Of a stretch of 64,000 nt of DNA, positions 1 through 7,577 are shown in pieces. The DNA comes from Bacteroidota bacterium (GTDB lineage: Bacteria > Bacteroidota > Bacteroidia > Cytophagales > Cytophagaceae), in the NCBI GenBank assembly GCA_023428135.1, contig JAEYZG010000034.1:65151-129150 (forward strand), given 5' to 3'. A program made the position numbers and the translations under genes. The notes under the pieces were generated by a model. That model searched no databases and had not been told where the DNA came from. It worked only from the letters and a program-made list of their open reading frames with translations. How positions within the stretch are numbered: position 1 is the first letter of the stretch; each line of letters starts with the position of its first letter.

Positions 1-320
1 GAAAGCTGTGCAACATAAGTCTTTGCATTTTCCTTGATCTGCTCTTCACTTAATGGTGGACGGGATTTATTTTTCCCTGTAGGATCACCAATGCGCGCTG
101 TAAAATCTCCTATGATAATAACGATCAAATGGCCCAGGTCCTGGAACTGTCTGAGCTTTTTTAATACCACTGCATGTCCTAAATGAAGGTCTGGAGCAGT
201 CGGATCAAATCCTAGTTTTATAACAAGCTTTCTGTTTTGTAATTCAGCTTGTTTCAATTTATCATCCAATCCGTTTTCAGGAAAAATGATCTCCACATTT
301 TCTTTCAATATATGATTCAT
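1..320 (-). CDS. tyrS: Tyrosyl-tRNA synthetase, N-terminal part (cut by window edge)
   Basis: This is the first ~106 codons of a class I aminoacyl-tRNA synthetase that charges tRNA-Tyr. Translating the minus strand from the ATG at 320-318 gives a Rossmann-fold start with the segment KLGFDPTAPDLHLGH. HLGH is the class I HIGH signature, and it is followed by a GDFTARIGDPTGK segment typical of TyrS. The rest, including the KMSKS loop and the S4 domain, lies left of base 1. The gene is preceded by a Tyr-rich leader ORF and a transcription terminator, so expression is probably controlled by attenuation. Family assignment is secure from these motifs; the truncation is only the window boundary. Confidence 0.93.
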   Translation of the reverse strand, partial: MNHILKENVEIIFPENGLDDKLKQAELQNRKLVIKLGFDPTAPDLHLGHAVVLKKLRQFQDLGHLIVIIIGDFTARIGDPTGKNKSRPPLSEEQIKENAKTYVAQL

Positions 321-360
321 ACTATTTAGATTATTCTTGGTCAGGATAGAAAACAAAAAA

Positions 361-380
361 GCCCCCGACACGTCGGGGGC
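361..380 (-). terminator. Intrinsic terminator/attenuator between the Tyr leader ORF and tyrS
   Basis: The stem is GCCCCCGAC against GTCGGGGGC (361-369 and 372-380), nearly all G-C. On the minus strand it is followed directly by a run of six T, one G and four T (360-350). It lies between the leader ORF stop (409) and the tyrS ATG (320), where it would end transcription before tyrS. That position, after a Tyr-codon run, fits an attenuator better than a plain gene-end terminator. Confidence 0.85.
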
Positions 381-408
381 TCCTGATTATATTAATGCTT
401 ATTTATGA

Positions 409-492
409 TCAATTAATAATATAGCAATCCCCGGCTCTGACTATCAGATAATAGTAAGCGTAGGAATAATAGGATTGCATTAAATTCTTCAT
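409..492 (-). CDS. Putative Tyr-rich leader peptide of tyrS (27 aa)
   Basis: A 27-codon ORF runs from ATG at 492-490 to TGA at 411-409 and reads MKNLMQSYYSYAYYYLIVRA followed by GDCYIIN. Six of eight consecutive codons (residues 8-15, bases 471-448) are Tyr, and there is a seventh Tyr near the end. A G-C-rich terminator and then tyrS follow on the same strand. This is the arrangement of amino-acid leader peptides such as those of trp, his and pheST, where ribosome stalling on scarce charged tRNA prevents termination. A GGGG segment at 433-430, just after the Tyr run, could pair with the C-tract of the terminator as an antiterminator. Function is inferred; the ORF, codon run and terminator are seen directly. 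Confidence 0.7.
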   Translation of the reverse strand: MKNLMQSYYSYAYYYLIVRAGDCYIIN

Positions 493-539
493 GTTGTTGC
501 TTGGGGATAAACTAAACTTAATCATTTTTTTCTATTAAG

Positions 540-547
540 CAAAAATA
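540..547 (-). promoter_or_regulatory. Candidate -7 promoter element for the tyrS leader transcript
   Basis: The minus strand reads TATTTTTG, a perfect match to the Bacteroidota -7 consensus TAnnTTTG. It lies about 48 bases upstream of the leader ORF start, which predicts a 5' leader of about 40 nt. No convincing -33 TTTG is seen about 20 bases upstream. Confidence 0.45.
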
Positions 548-594
548 ACGAATTAAAGTTTCATGACTGAAAATGCATTTAATGTTAATCTATA

Positions 595-978
595 CTATAA
601 TGGAATTGACTCTTCATAATTTCCACCTATTCCGATATAAGTAACTCTTTTATGCTTCCCATTAAGTGTAGCTTCATAAAACCGGACTCCTGCAAAAGCA
701 ATATCATCCATAAATTCAGGATATGTGGTTCTTCCTTCCTGAGTATTTTTTAATGCATTCAGAACAAGCTGATGATTAAACCTATCGGATATTTCCCTGG
801 GAGAGATTACCATATCATGTAAAATATTTTCTCCTCCTTCAAATCTATATAAGATGATACCTGAAGAAACTTCCACGCTATATGATTTTACCCCAAGAGC
901 AATAAGTTTCCTGACAAGATCCGGATAGCTTTCAGAGCTTTTATATAGATCATTAATTTTGTCCAGCAGATTTACCAT
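595..978 (-). CDS. DUF1398 family protein
   Basis: The protein has 127 residues, the usual length for DUF1398 (E. coli YbcV-like) proteins, whose biochemical role is unknown. The family pattern is visible: an N-terminal helical segment with YPDLVRKLIALGVKSYSVEV, a central strand with a Tyr, and a C-terminal FAGVRFYEATLNGKHKRVTYIG block. There is no signal peptide or membrane segment, so it should be cytoplasmic. It stands alone between the tyrS leader and the divergent AraC gene. Assignment is by recalled sequence resemblance and is fairly confident at family level only. Confidence 0.65.
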   Translation of the reverse strand: MVNLLDKINDLYKSSESYPDLVRKLIALGVKSYSVEVSSGIILYRFEGGENILHDMVISPREISDRFNHQLVLNALKNTQEGRTTYPEFMDDIAFAGVRFYEATLNGKHKRVTYIGIGGNYEESIPL

Positions 979-1141
979 AATCAGGTTTTTCTCCGAAATA
1001 ATGAATTTACCTTTTGATTTCCAAATTCAAGGAAAACCATTTTATGTAACAAAAGGCACACAAATAAGAAATGATATCCTTAATTGATACCTTTTTTTAA
1101 ACCAATACTTTATTTATTTTTAAGTCGATTTATTTTAATAC

Positions 1142-2269
1142 ATGGTACAAGGCCTTTCTAATCGGTTAATCATATGGATCATCCTGCCGGTAATTCTATT
1201 TTCCCTTTTTTATGCATGGAGAAGACCTCACCAGACCATTTCTATAATCCCCTATACAGCTGATACTGCAAACTTTCTAATATATTCTTACTCTGATTCT
1301 TTAAAAAGCCCAGAGAAATCATCTACTGTTTACAATATTAAGGTAAATGACACCATCATTTCATTTAGTTACAGACTTGGAGAAGGTTACCAGTTTCCTT
1401 ATGCCGGAGTTACTTTATTTGCGAAAGACAGTTCCTTCTTTGATCTCACTTCTTACGACTACCTGGAATTGGGAATTCAAGCCACTGCAGGTAAAAGACC
1501 TCAGGTAATTCTTGGATTACATGCTACAGATTTTACTAATCCACAAAAAACACTTACTTACAGATATCTCGTAAAAGATGTGGATCTGAAAAAAGATCAG
1601 AGCAGATACCTTATCCCTCTGGATAAGTTTATTACTCCTACATGGTGGTATGCGGAAAACAATGTTTCCGAAAAGGATTTTAAATCGCTGGAGTTCGATA
1701 AAACAAAAATCATTAACATTCAGAACTGCCAGCTACTTGGTAAAAACATTCCCGACACTATATCCCTAAGAGAATTAAAGTTTACCAAAAATGTAGGTTG
1801 GTTTTATCAAACTACAGGAATTATTTTAATCTGTTATTATCTGATAATAGGAATCATTTCATATACACGAAAAAAACCAAAAGAACAGGTTCAGAAAGTT
1901 GAGATTCAATACACTCCTGTTCAGATAACCAGTCAGTCCGATCAGGATTCTCACAAGGTTATTAATTTCATTTCTACCAACTACCAGGATCCTGAACTTT
2001 CTCTAAAAAAAATACAATTAGCTACAGGTCTTTCCGAAAATAAAATATCCGCACTCATTAAAGATGCATTCAGTCTTTCTTTCAAACAATACCTCAATAA
2101 CCTGCGTCTGACTGAAGCGAAGAGACTGCTGATGGATTTATCCCTGCCGGTATCTGATATTGCCTATAAAGTAGGCTATGGAAATATTTCTCACTTCAAC
2201 CGAGTATTCAAAGAATCTTTGGGAATCTCACCAAATGACTATCGCAAGAAAAATAAGGCCCAACTTTAA
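1142..2269 (+). CDS. Membrane-anchored AraC-family transcriptional regulator
   Basis: This 375-residue protein has a transmembrane segment at about residues 8-27. An extracytoplasmic domain of about 190 residues (about 28-218) follows, with the beta-rich look of a ligand-binding jelly roll. A second transmembrane helix (about 220-241) leads to a cytoplasmic linker and a C-terminal AraC domain (about 270-371). The AraC domain shows both helix-turn-helix units, including SDIAYKVGYGNISHFNRVFKES in the second. The layout suggests direct coupling of an envelope signal to DNA binding without a kinase. It lies 273 bases upstream of, and in the same direction as, a GH5 cellulase whose upstream region carries repeated TTTACAAA motifs, so the cellulase is an obvious candidate target. 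The ligand is unknown; an oligosaccharide is only a guess from context. Confidence 0.85.
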   Translation: MVQGLSNRLIIWIILPVILFSLFYAWRRPHQTISIIPYTADTANFLIYSYSDSLKSPEKSSTVYNIKVNDTIISFSYRLGEGYQFPYAGVTLFAKDSSFFDLTSYDYLELGIQATAGKRPQVILGLHATDFTNPQKTLTYRYLVKDVDLKKDQSRYLIPLDKFITPTWWYAENNVSEKDFKSLEFDKTKIINIQNCQLLGKNIPDTISLRELKFTKNVGWFYQTTGIILICYYLIIGIISYTRKKPKEQVQKVEIQYTPVQITSQSDQDSHKVINFISTNYQDPELSLKKIQLATGLSENKISALIKDAFSLSFKQYLNNLRLTEAKRLLMDLSLPVSDIAYKVGYGNISHFNRVFKESLGISPNDYRKKNKAQL

Positions 2270-2307
2270 CCCCCTCCTAAAAAACTAACTATCAACAACT
2301 TATAACA

Positions 2308-2491
2308 TTTACAAAGAAAGTCTTATTTTTTACAAATTATCTGAACCAACTACTTAGAATTAACACCCAAAAACCTAACAAGCAACAACTTACCCTTTTT
2401 ACAAAGTAAACAAGAGTTTCTGCAAACTAACCACAAACACCTGACAATCCACCTATTAAAAAAAAGCAAAAAGTATCTCTTTTTTTACAAA
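2308..2491 (+). repeat. Four copies of TTTACAAA upstream of the GH5 gene
   Basis: The octamer TTTACAAA occurs at 2308-2315, 2329-2336, 2398-2405 and 2484-2491, always in the same orientation and mostly preceded by further T residues. The first two copies are 21 bases apart, two helical turns. The last copy ends 21 bases before the candidate -7 box at 2513. This is where an AraC-type activator would be expected to sit. The rest of 2270-2542 is A+T-rich, CAAC-rich and without an ORF. Confidence 0.45.
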
Positions 2492-2512
2492 CTCAATTCA
2501 ACAATTCCCAGA

Positions 2513-2520
2513 TAGTTTTG
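2513..2520 (+). promoter_or_regulatory. Candidate -7 promoter element of the GH5 gene
   Basis: TAGTTTTG matches the Bacteroidota consensus TAnnTTTG and lies 22 bases before the ATG at 2543. No TTTG is visible at the expected -33 position; a TTTACAAA motif sits there instead, as at an activator-dependent promoter. Confidence 0.5.
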
Positions 2521-2542
2521 CATAAAAACAACATCAAGCCAA

Positions 2543-3541
2543 ATGAAAACACAAGCAAAACTCTTATCTGTAATTTTATTGTTCGTACTGGGAATTTCGG
2601 TTCAATCGTCCGCTCAGCAATCTATTGTAAGAAAATACGGACATCTTTCAGTTAATGGAAATTACATCATTGGTGAATTCGGAGACACAGTCCAGCTTAG
2701 AGGCATGTCTATGTTCTGGAGCCAGTGGATGGGACAATATTATACTGAGCAAACCCTGACCTGGCTTCGCGATGATTGGAAATGTACAATTGTGAGGCTT
2801 GCAATGGGAGTAGATGAAGATGGAGGTTATAAAGAAAACCCGAATGAGTTATTTAAGATCGTAGATATGGTTGATGTTGCCATAAAACTGGGTATGTATG
2901 TGATCATCGATTATCACAGTCACCATGCGCATAAAAACCCCGAACTTGCAAAGAAATTCTTTTCAACCATGGCAAGAAAATATGGTAAGTACCCTAATGT
3001 AATTTATGAAATATATAATGAGCCATTGCAAGACACTTACTGGAAATCATCAATCAAGCCCTATGCTGAGCAGGTTATCAAAGCCATACGTGAACACGAT
3101 CCGGACAATATTATAGTTGTCGGAACCAGACAATGGTCGCAAATGGTAAGTGAAGCCGCTGAAGATCCGATTCAGGATAAGAATATTGCTTATACACTGC
3201 ACTTTTATGCCGTTTCACACGGACAATACCTAAGGGATGAAGCAGAAAAAGCAATGAAAAAGGGAGTAGCATTGTTTGTTACCGAATTTGGAACCTGCGA
3301 TTATTCAGGAAATGGAAAATTCGGAGCAGAAGAGACTAATGAGTGGTTTGCTTTTCTTGACAAATATAAAATAAGCTGGTGCAACTGGTCTGTCGCTAAT
3401 AAAAAGGAAACCGCATCTATATTACTTCCTGTTTCCGATATCTCTCACTGGGCCGAAACAGACCTTACTCCATCGGGACAGTATATACGAAACGAACTAA
3501 TCCTTAAGAATACACCCATTCTTCAAAAGAAAAAGAAATAG
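2543..3541 (+). CDS. Secreted GH5 endoglucanase (cellulase)
   Basis: The 332-residue glycoside hydrolase family 5 enzyme is expected to cleave internal beta-1,4 bonds in cellulose or related glucans. An N-terminal signal peptide (residues 1-25, ending SSAQQ) precedes a single catalytic barrel. The acid/base Glu is E160 in IYEIYNEP. The nucleophile is E248 in VTEFGTC. The RLAMG and DYHSHHA segments after strands 3 and 4 are also typical of the family. There is no carbohydrate-binding module and no T9SS sorting domain, and the protein ends in a Lys-rich tail (QKKKK), so it is probably periplasmic or exported by another route. It is transcribed alone and ends in a strong terminator. Endoglucanase is the best guess at specificity; mannanase or another GH5 activity cannot be excluded. 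Confidence 0.9.
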   Translation: MKTQAKLLSVILLFVLGISVQSSAQQSIVRKYGHLSVNGNYIIGEFGDTVQLRGMSMFWSQWMGQYYTEQTLTWLRDDWKCTIVRLAMGVDEDGGYKENPNELFKIVDMVDVAIKLGMYVIIDYHSHHAHKNPELAKKFFSTMARKYGKYPNVIYEIYNEPLQDTYWKSSIKPYAEQVIKAIREHDPDNIIVVGTRQWSQMVSEAAEDPIQDKNIAYTLHFYAVSHGQYLRDEAEKAMKKGVALFVTEFGTCDYSGNGKFGAEETNEWFAFLDKYKISWCNWSVANKKETASILLPVSDISHWAETDLTPSGQYIRNELILKNTPILQKKKK

Positions 3542-3564
3542 TCATAGATTTATTTTAAAATTGA

Positions 3565-3613
3565 AACATCGGGTCTATTCCTTTAAATTAAAGTAAAAGA
3601 CCCGATGTTTTTC
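3565..3613 (+). terminator. Intrinsic terminator after the GH5 gene
   Basis: A perfect 12-bp stem (3565-3576 with 3598-3609) is followed by T residues, 24 bases after the GH5 stop codon. Confidence 0.85.
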
Positions 3614-3741
3614 ATATTGCCTCATCCCCTTCAAAATATTTAAATCGACTTTTTTAAATTAAATTTTAATTTTTCATGTACTCTTTAAAAATATTATAGA
3701 CCTTCATCCGTCAATAGATTAACACGCATATAGTTTCCCTG

Positions 3742-4878
3742 ATGAGCATATTAAAAAAAGCAATGATTATATTTTTATCAATCTTACTGTTATTATCACT
3801 TGCTGTTGTAATTATTTTTCAGCAAAAATCTTTTGGCAAAAATCCTTCCGGCACACGTCTGGAAAAAATAAAGCATTCGCCTAACTATAAAAATGGTAGT
3901 TTTCAAAATTTTTCTGAGACCCCAATGATGGCTGATGATGGCTCCTACTGGAGGCTTCTGAAGGAATATTTTTCAAAGAAGCAGAATACTGAACCTTCGG
4001 CAATTATACCTTCCGTTAAAACGGATTTAAAGGCTGCACCTTCTGAAGAACCTTCAATTGTATGGTTTGGCCATTCTTCTTATTTTATTCAGATCAATGG
4101 ATTAAATATTTTAGTAGATCCTGTTTTTAGTGAACGCACCTCGCCTGTACAATATGCCGGTTCAAAGAATTATCCTGGCACACGTATTTATTCTGTGGAT
4201 GACTTTCCTCAGATTGATTTACTCCTCATTAGTCATGACCATTACGATCATCTGGATTTTGAAACTATAATGAAACTGATTTCTAAGACAGGAAGAATAA
4301 TAACTCCGCTGGGAGTCGGCGAACATCTGGAGTTCTGGGGTGTACCACAAAACATGATATCAGAATTTGACTGGTGGGAAGAGACGGATATTACTGATAA
4401 AATCAAATTGGCGGTTACACCAGCAAGGCATTTCTCCGGTCGTGGAATATTGAACAGAAACCAGACATTATGGGCTTCTTTTGCATTGATTACTCCATCT
4501 CACAGACTGTTTCTAGGAGGAGATTCCGGCTATGACGTTCATTTCAAAGAAATCGGAAGCAAATACGGACCATTTGATATCGCACTTTTAGAATCAGGAC
4601 AATACAATGAAATGTGGCCATATATACATATGCTGCCGGAACAAACAGTGCAGGCGAATATTGATTTGCAGAGTAAAGTCCTGCTTCCTGTGCATTGGGG
4701 GAAATTCACACTTGCACTACATGAGTGGAATGAGCCAGTAGAAAGAGTCCTTAAATTTGCACAAAGCAAAGAAGTGAAAGTCACCACACCAATGATCGGA
4801 GAAAAAGTAATAATAAATAATAATTATCCTGATAGGCATTGGTGGATTTTAAATCAACCATTAGTTGTGAAAGAATAA
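3742..4878 (+). CDS. Membrane-anchored metallo-beta-lactamase-fold hydrolase (NAPE-PLD/RomA type)
   Basis: The protein has 378 residues. A single hydrophobic segment (about residues 7-27) works as a signal anchor, so the catalytic domain should face the periplasm. The domain starts with WFGHSSYFIQI and has the metal-binding HxHxDH motif in LISHDHYDHLD, a later PARHFSGR, GGDSGYD and a LLPVHWGKF block. These are hallmarks of the branch that includes N-acyl-phosphatidylethanolamine phospholipase D and RomA-like proteins. A lipid or membrane-derived phosphodiester substrate is possible but not shown by the sequence. It stands alone, with a long hairpin downstream. Confidence 0.82.
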   Translation: MSILKKAMIIFLSILLLLSLAVVIIFQQKSFGKNPSGTRLEKIKHSPNYKNGSFQNFSETPMMADDGSYWRLLKEYFSKKQNTEPSAIIPSVKTDLKAAPSEEPSIVWFGHSSYFIQINGLNILVDPVFSERTSPVQYAGSKNYPGTRIYSVDDFPQIDLLLISHDHYDHLDFETIMKLISKTGRIITPLGVGEHLEFWGVPQNMISEFDWWEETDITDKIKLAVTPARHFSGRGILNRNQTLWASFALITPSHRLFLGGDSGYDVHFKEIGSKYGPFDIALLESGQYNEMWPYIHMLPEQTVQANIDLQSKVLLPVHWGKFTLALHEWNEPVERVLKFAQSKEVKVTTPMIGEKVIINNNYPDRHWWILNQPLVVKE

Positions 4879-4889
4879 CTCTAACATAA

Positions 4890-4932
4890 ACAGATCAGAA
4901 TTCCTGTTTTTAAATCAGGAATTCTGATCTGT
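4890..4932 (+). repeat. 17-bp perfect inverted repeat (hairpin) without a T-tract
   Basis: Arms 4890-4906 and 4916-4932 are perfect reverse complements separated by nine bases, 11 bases after the hydrolase stop codon. The following bases are mixed, not a T run, so this is either an atypical terminator or an RNA-stabilising hairpin. Confidence 0.6.
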
Positions 4933-5128
4933 TCTGCTACCTCTTACATTTTCTAAATGATTTTTTTTTTCAGGATATGCTTATCTTTATCCTAAAAACT
5001 ATAAAATACTGATAAATAACAATTTCGCCTCAGCATGGTTTAAATAAGCCAAAGAAAAATTTGGCAAATTCCTTTATTTTCCGAAGATTACGAGGTAATT
5101 TAAACTTAAAAACCCATCAATTCCGGAA

Positions 5129-6256
5129 GTGAATACTAAAGCATATAAGTTTTTATTGCTATTTGTATTTTGTCTGGTATCAGCCTTAAAAGGTCAGGAT
5201 AGCCAGCAAGCACTATTGCTTGCCCCTGCAAAATCGGGCGGTGTATGGGGCTTTATTAACCCATCAGGAAGTTGGGTAATAGCTCCTCAATATGGTGAAG
5301 CCAATAATTTCCATGATAATGTTGCCGAGGTTGTTCAATACACCAAGGACGATATCAAGAATGGTTTTATTGATAAAAATAACAACTGGGTAATTCAACT
5401 ACCCGAGTTTAACTTTTCACACTTTTCGGAAGGACGACTGGCATTTCTTGAAAACGGACTATATGGATTTATGGATTCAGTAGGAAAAAAAGTGATCCCT
5501 GCTCAGTTTCGCTTTTGCAGCAACTTTGAAAATGGAAAAGCTATGGTTGTCTTCAAAAGCGGAAAAGCCGGTTATATCAACAGAGAAAAAAAACTTCTGA
5601 TCTCCCCTCGCTGGGACACGGCTTTCAACTTTCAGGGAAACTTCGCTATTACAGGAAAAAAAACTATGGATGGGAAAATCCTTTATGGAGTCATCGATAA
5701 TACTGGAAATACGCTTGTGCCCTATCAATACAGCTGGATTACAAACTTCAGTGAAGAAAAAGCTTTTGCCAATCAGGGAGGAATACATGAAAACGGCAGA
5801 ATCAATGGAGGAAGCTGGATGATCATCAATATGAAAGAACAGGCCATATTACCTCTTAAAGACACTACTCTCATTGTCGAAATTGATAATTATAATGAAG
5901 CTTATTCCAACCTGCTGAAATTCAGAAATGATGTTGCCTGGTTTCCGGGAAGGGTAAATGGTGAAATATTATACGGTTTAATTAACTCCTCCGGCAAATG
6001 GGTAGTGCGGCCAACCTATAAAGTAGTGAACAAGATAAATGAAGGCCTTACAGCTATATTTAATAATGGCAGAATGGGATTTATTGACCTTAAAGGAAAA
6101 GAAATTATACCTTGTAAATTTGAATCTGCAGGAGCCTTCCATAACAATCTGGCATGGTTTAAGGAAGGTAAAAAATATGGATTCATTAATAAAAACGGAG
6201 AAGTCGTAATCCCTGCCAAATTTGAGGATGTCCGCGATTTTATGTTGGTAAAATAG
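5129..6256 (+). CDS. Secreted WG-repeat protein
   Basis: The 375-residue protein starts at GTG (5129-5131), chosen because it opens directly into a signal peptide (about residues 1-22, ending at KGQ). The mature part is a tandem array of WG (KWG) repeats of about 40-50 residues. Typical units are VWGFINPSGSWVIAPQY, LYGFMDSVGKKVIPAQF and KYGFINKNGEVVIPAKF. WG-repeat proteins are common in Bacteroidota, and their function is largely unknown, perhaps a protein-binding scaffold outside the cytoplasm. It ends two bases before the convergent MerR gene with no visible terminator between. A larger relative is encoded at 49774-51705. Confidence 0.85.
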   Translation: MNTKAYKFLLLFVFCLVSALKGQDSQQALLLAPAKSGGVWGFINPSGSWVIAPQYGEANNFHDNVAEVVQYTKDDIKNGFIDKNNNWVIQLPEFNFSHFSEGRLAFLENGLYGFMDSVGKKVIPAQFRFCSNFENGKAMVVFKSGKAGYINREKKLLISPRWDTAFNFQGNFAITGKKTMDGKILYGVIDNTGNTLVPYQYSWITNFSEEKAFANQGGIHENGRINGGSWMIINMKEQAILPLKDTTLIVEIDNYNEAYSNLLKFRNDVAWFPGRVNGEILYGLINSSGKWVVRPTYKVVNKINEGLTAIFNNGRMGFIDLKGKEIIPCKFESAGAFHNNLAWFKEGKKYGFINKNGEVVIPAKFEDVRDFMLVK

Positions 6257-6258
6257 CT

Positions 6259-6618
6259 TTACTTCCCCTCTTCTTTAATTTGTTTTATTCTTTTTCTAAT
6301 TAAAGATTTTACCTCATTCAATCTCAATATTTTTTCATCAAGCAAAGCTATGCGGCTTTCAAACAATTTGATCCTTTCATCATTGGCGAGCGTTTTATTG
6401 GCCCAGGCATCTATTAATTCTTTTATTTCCTGTAATGAAAAACCCAGGTATTTCGCACGTTTTATGATTTCCAGTCTCTCTATTATTTCATTAGTATACT
6501 CTTTGTAGTTATTATCTCTTCTTTGTCTTTTATTGTTTTTTATCAACCCTATCTTTTCATAATATCTGATCGTGTCTCTGGAAAGGCCTGTTATTACTGA
6601 AATTTCCCCTATAAGCAT
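6259..6618 (-). CDS. MerR-family transcriptional regulator
   Basis: The start is placed at the ATG of 6618-6616 because the MerR winged helix begins at once with IGEISVITGLSRDTIRYYEK. A longer reading to 6696 would add 26 residues unlike the family and run through the operator. This gives 119 residues: DNA-binding domain about 1-70, then a dimerising coiled coil (about 78-112) with Arg/Lys-rich ends. No metal-binding Cys set or large effector domain is present, so it resembles the small AdhR/NmlR-like MerR proteins that respond to electrophiles. It is transcribed away from a methyltransferase gene, and the gap holds a MerR-type dyad. Confidence 0.85.
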   Translation of the reverse strand: MLIGEISVITGLSRDTIRYYEKIGLIKNNKRQRRDNNYKEYTNEIIERLEIIKRAKYLGFSLQEIKELIDAWANKTLANDERIKLFESRIALLDEKILRLNEVKSLIRKRIKQIKEEGK

Positions 6619-6656
6619 AATTCTATCAACTTTTTCCCAAACATAAAAAATTTTTC

Positions 6657-6689
6657 TTGACCATGGAGTAGACTCCAATGTTATCTTTG
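6657..6689 (+). promoter_or_regulatory. Promoter with MerR-type operator dyad
   Basis: TTGACC (6657-6662) lies 19 bases upstream of TATCTTTG (6682-6689), which matches the Bacteroidota TAnnTTTG box. The spacer contains the dyad TGGAGT-AG-ACTCCA (6664-6677). A dyad centred between the promoter elements is how MerR-family activators bind, and GGAGT...ACTCC resembles operators of AdhR/NmlR-like members. The promoter reads toward the methyltransferase at 6751. Confidence 0.6.
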
Positions 6690-6750
6690 TTTTCACATCC
6701 GGATGTTATGCGCAACTTATAATATCAGTTAACCTATAGAATTGATTATC

Positions 6751-7521
6751 ATGAATGAAAATAAGATTAAATGGAATAGCTCTTTATATGATAATAAACA
6801 TCAGTTTATATCCGATTTTGGGGAAGACCTTGTAACACTTCTGGCTCCAAAAAAGGGGGAACAAATTCTTGACCTTGGTTGCGGAACAGGGCAGCTGGCA
6901 GCAGCTATAGCAGCTTCAGGAGCTGTTGTAGAAGGGAGCGATCATTCTGAAGATATGATCGATACTGCAAAAAAAAACTACCCTCACATCCCTTTTCTTG
7001 TTGAAGATGCAGAAGTAATGAATTATCATTTGAAGTACGATGCTGTATTTTCAAATGCCGTATTTCACTGGATTGCGAATCCACAAAAGGCTGTAAACAA
7101 TGTATACAATGCGCTGAAACCAGGAGGACGCTTTGTTGCTGAATTTGGAGGGAAAGGAAATGTGGGGCAGATGTTAAATGCACTGGATAATGCGCTTATT
7201 ACCAGAGGGCATACAGAAAACTCAAATATTAGATTCTGGTATTTTCCCTCCATAGGTGAATTTACAACTCTTCTCGAAAAGTCAGGCTTCAGAGTTATTT
7301 ATGTTGTTCATTTTGACAGACCGACTGAGTTAACAGACAAAGACAACGGTATAAAAGACTGGTTCAGAATGTTTGGAGAGAAGTTCTTTAAGAGCCTTTC
7401 AGAGCAAGAGATTGAAGATGTTCTTGACTTAACTCAGAACTCCTTAAAAAGTAAGCTTTTCCGGGACGGGAAATGGTTTGCTGACTATGTGAGAATAAGA
7501 GTTATTGCGATTAAATCATAA
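6751..7521 (+). CDS. Class I SAM-dependent methyltransferase (trans-aconitate methyltransferase-like)
   Basis: The ATG at 6751 is preferred over an upstream TTG (6742) because homologous proteins begin near WNSSLYD. The 256-residue protein has the class I motif I ILDLGCGTG (residues 39-47), an acidic GSDHSEDMI motif II, and SNAVFHWI and LKPGGRFVAEFGG motifs. The WNSxxYDxxHxF opening and HWI segment resemble Tam-type trans-aconitate methyltransferases. The substrate is unknown. It is probably controlled by the divergent MerR protein through the dyad at 6664-6677. Confidence 0.82.
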   Translation: MNENKIKWNSSLYDNKHQFISDFGEDLVTLLAPKKGEQILDLGCGTGQLAAAIAASGAVVEGSDHSEDMIDTAKKNYPHIPFLVEDAEVMNYHLKYDAVFSNAVFHWIANPQKAVNNVYNALKPGGRFVAEFGGKGNVGQMLNALDNALITRGHTENSNIRFWYFPSIGEFTTLLEKSGFRVIYVVHFDRPTELTDKDNGIKDWFRMFGEKFFKSLSEQEIEDVLDLTQNSLKSKLFRDGKWFADYVRIRVIAIKS

Positions 7522-7524
7522 ATC

Positions 7525-7562
7525 AAATCCCGGGATATTTCAATTATAAAGTCCCGGGATTT
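7525..7562. terminator. Bidirectional terminator hairpin between convergent genes
   Basis: An 11-bp G-C-rich stem (7525-7535 with 7552-7562) lies between the methyltransferase and the convergent alpha-CTD-like gene. It has A/T-rich flanks on both sides, so it could serve both strands. Confidence 0.75.
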
Positions 7563-7577
7563 AATTTGAAATTTTAT

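Noticed and set aside
2543..3541. T9SS sorting domain on the GH5 cellulase
   Set aside because: The C-terminus is a short Lys-rich tail with no PNP or beta-rich sorting motif.
6619..6696. N-terminal extension of the MerR gene to 6696
   Set aside because: The extra 26 residues do not resemble MerR proteins, and the extension would run through the operator and promoter of the methyltransferase.
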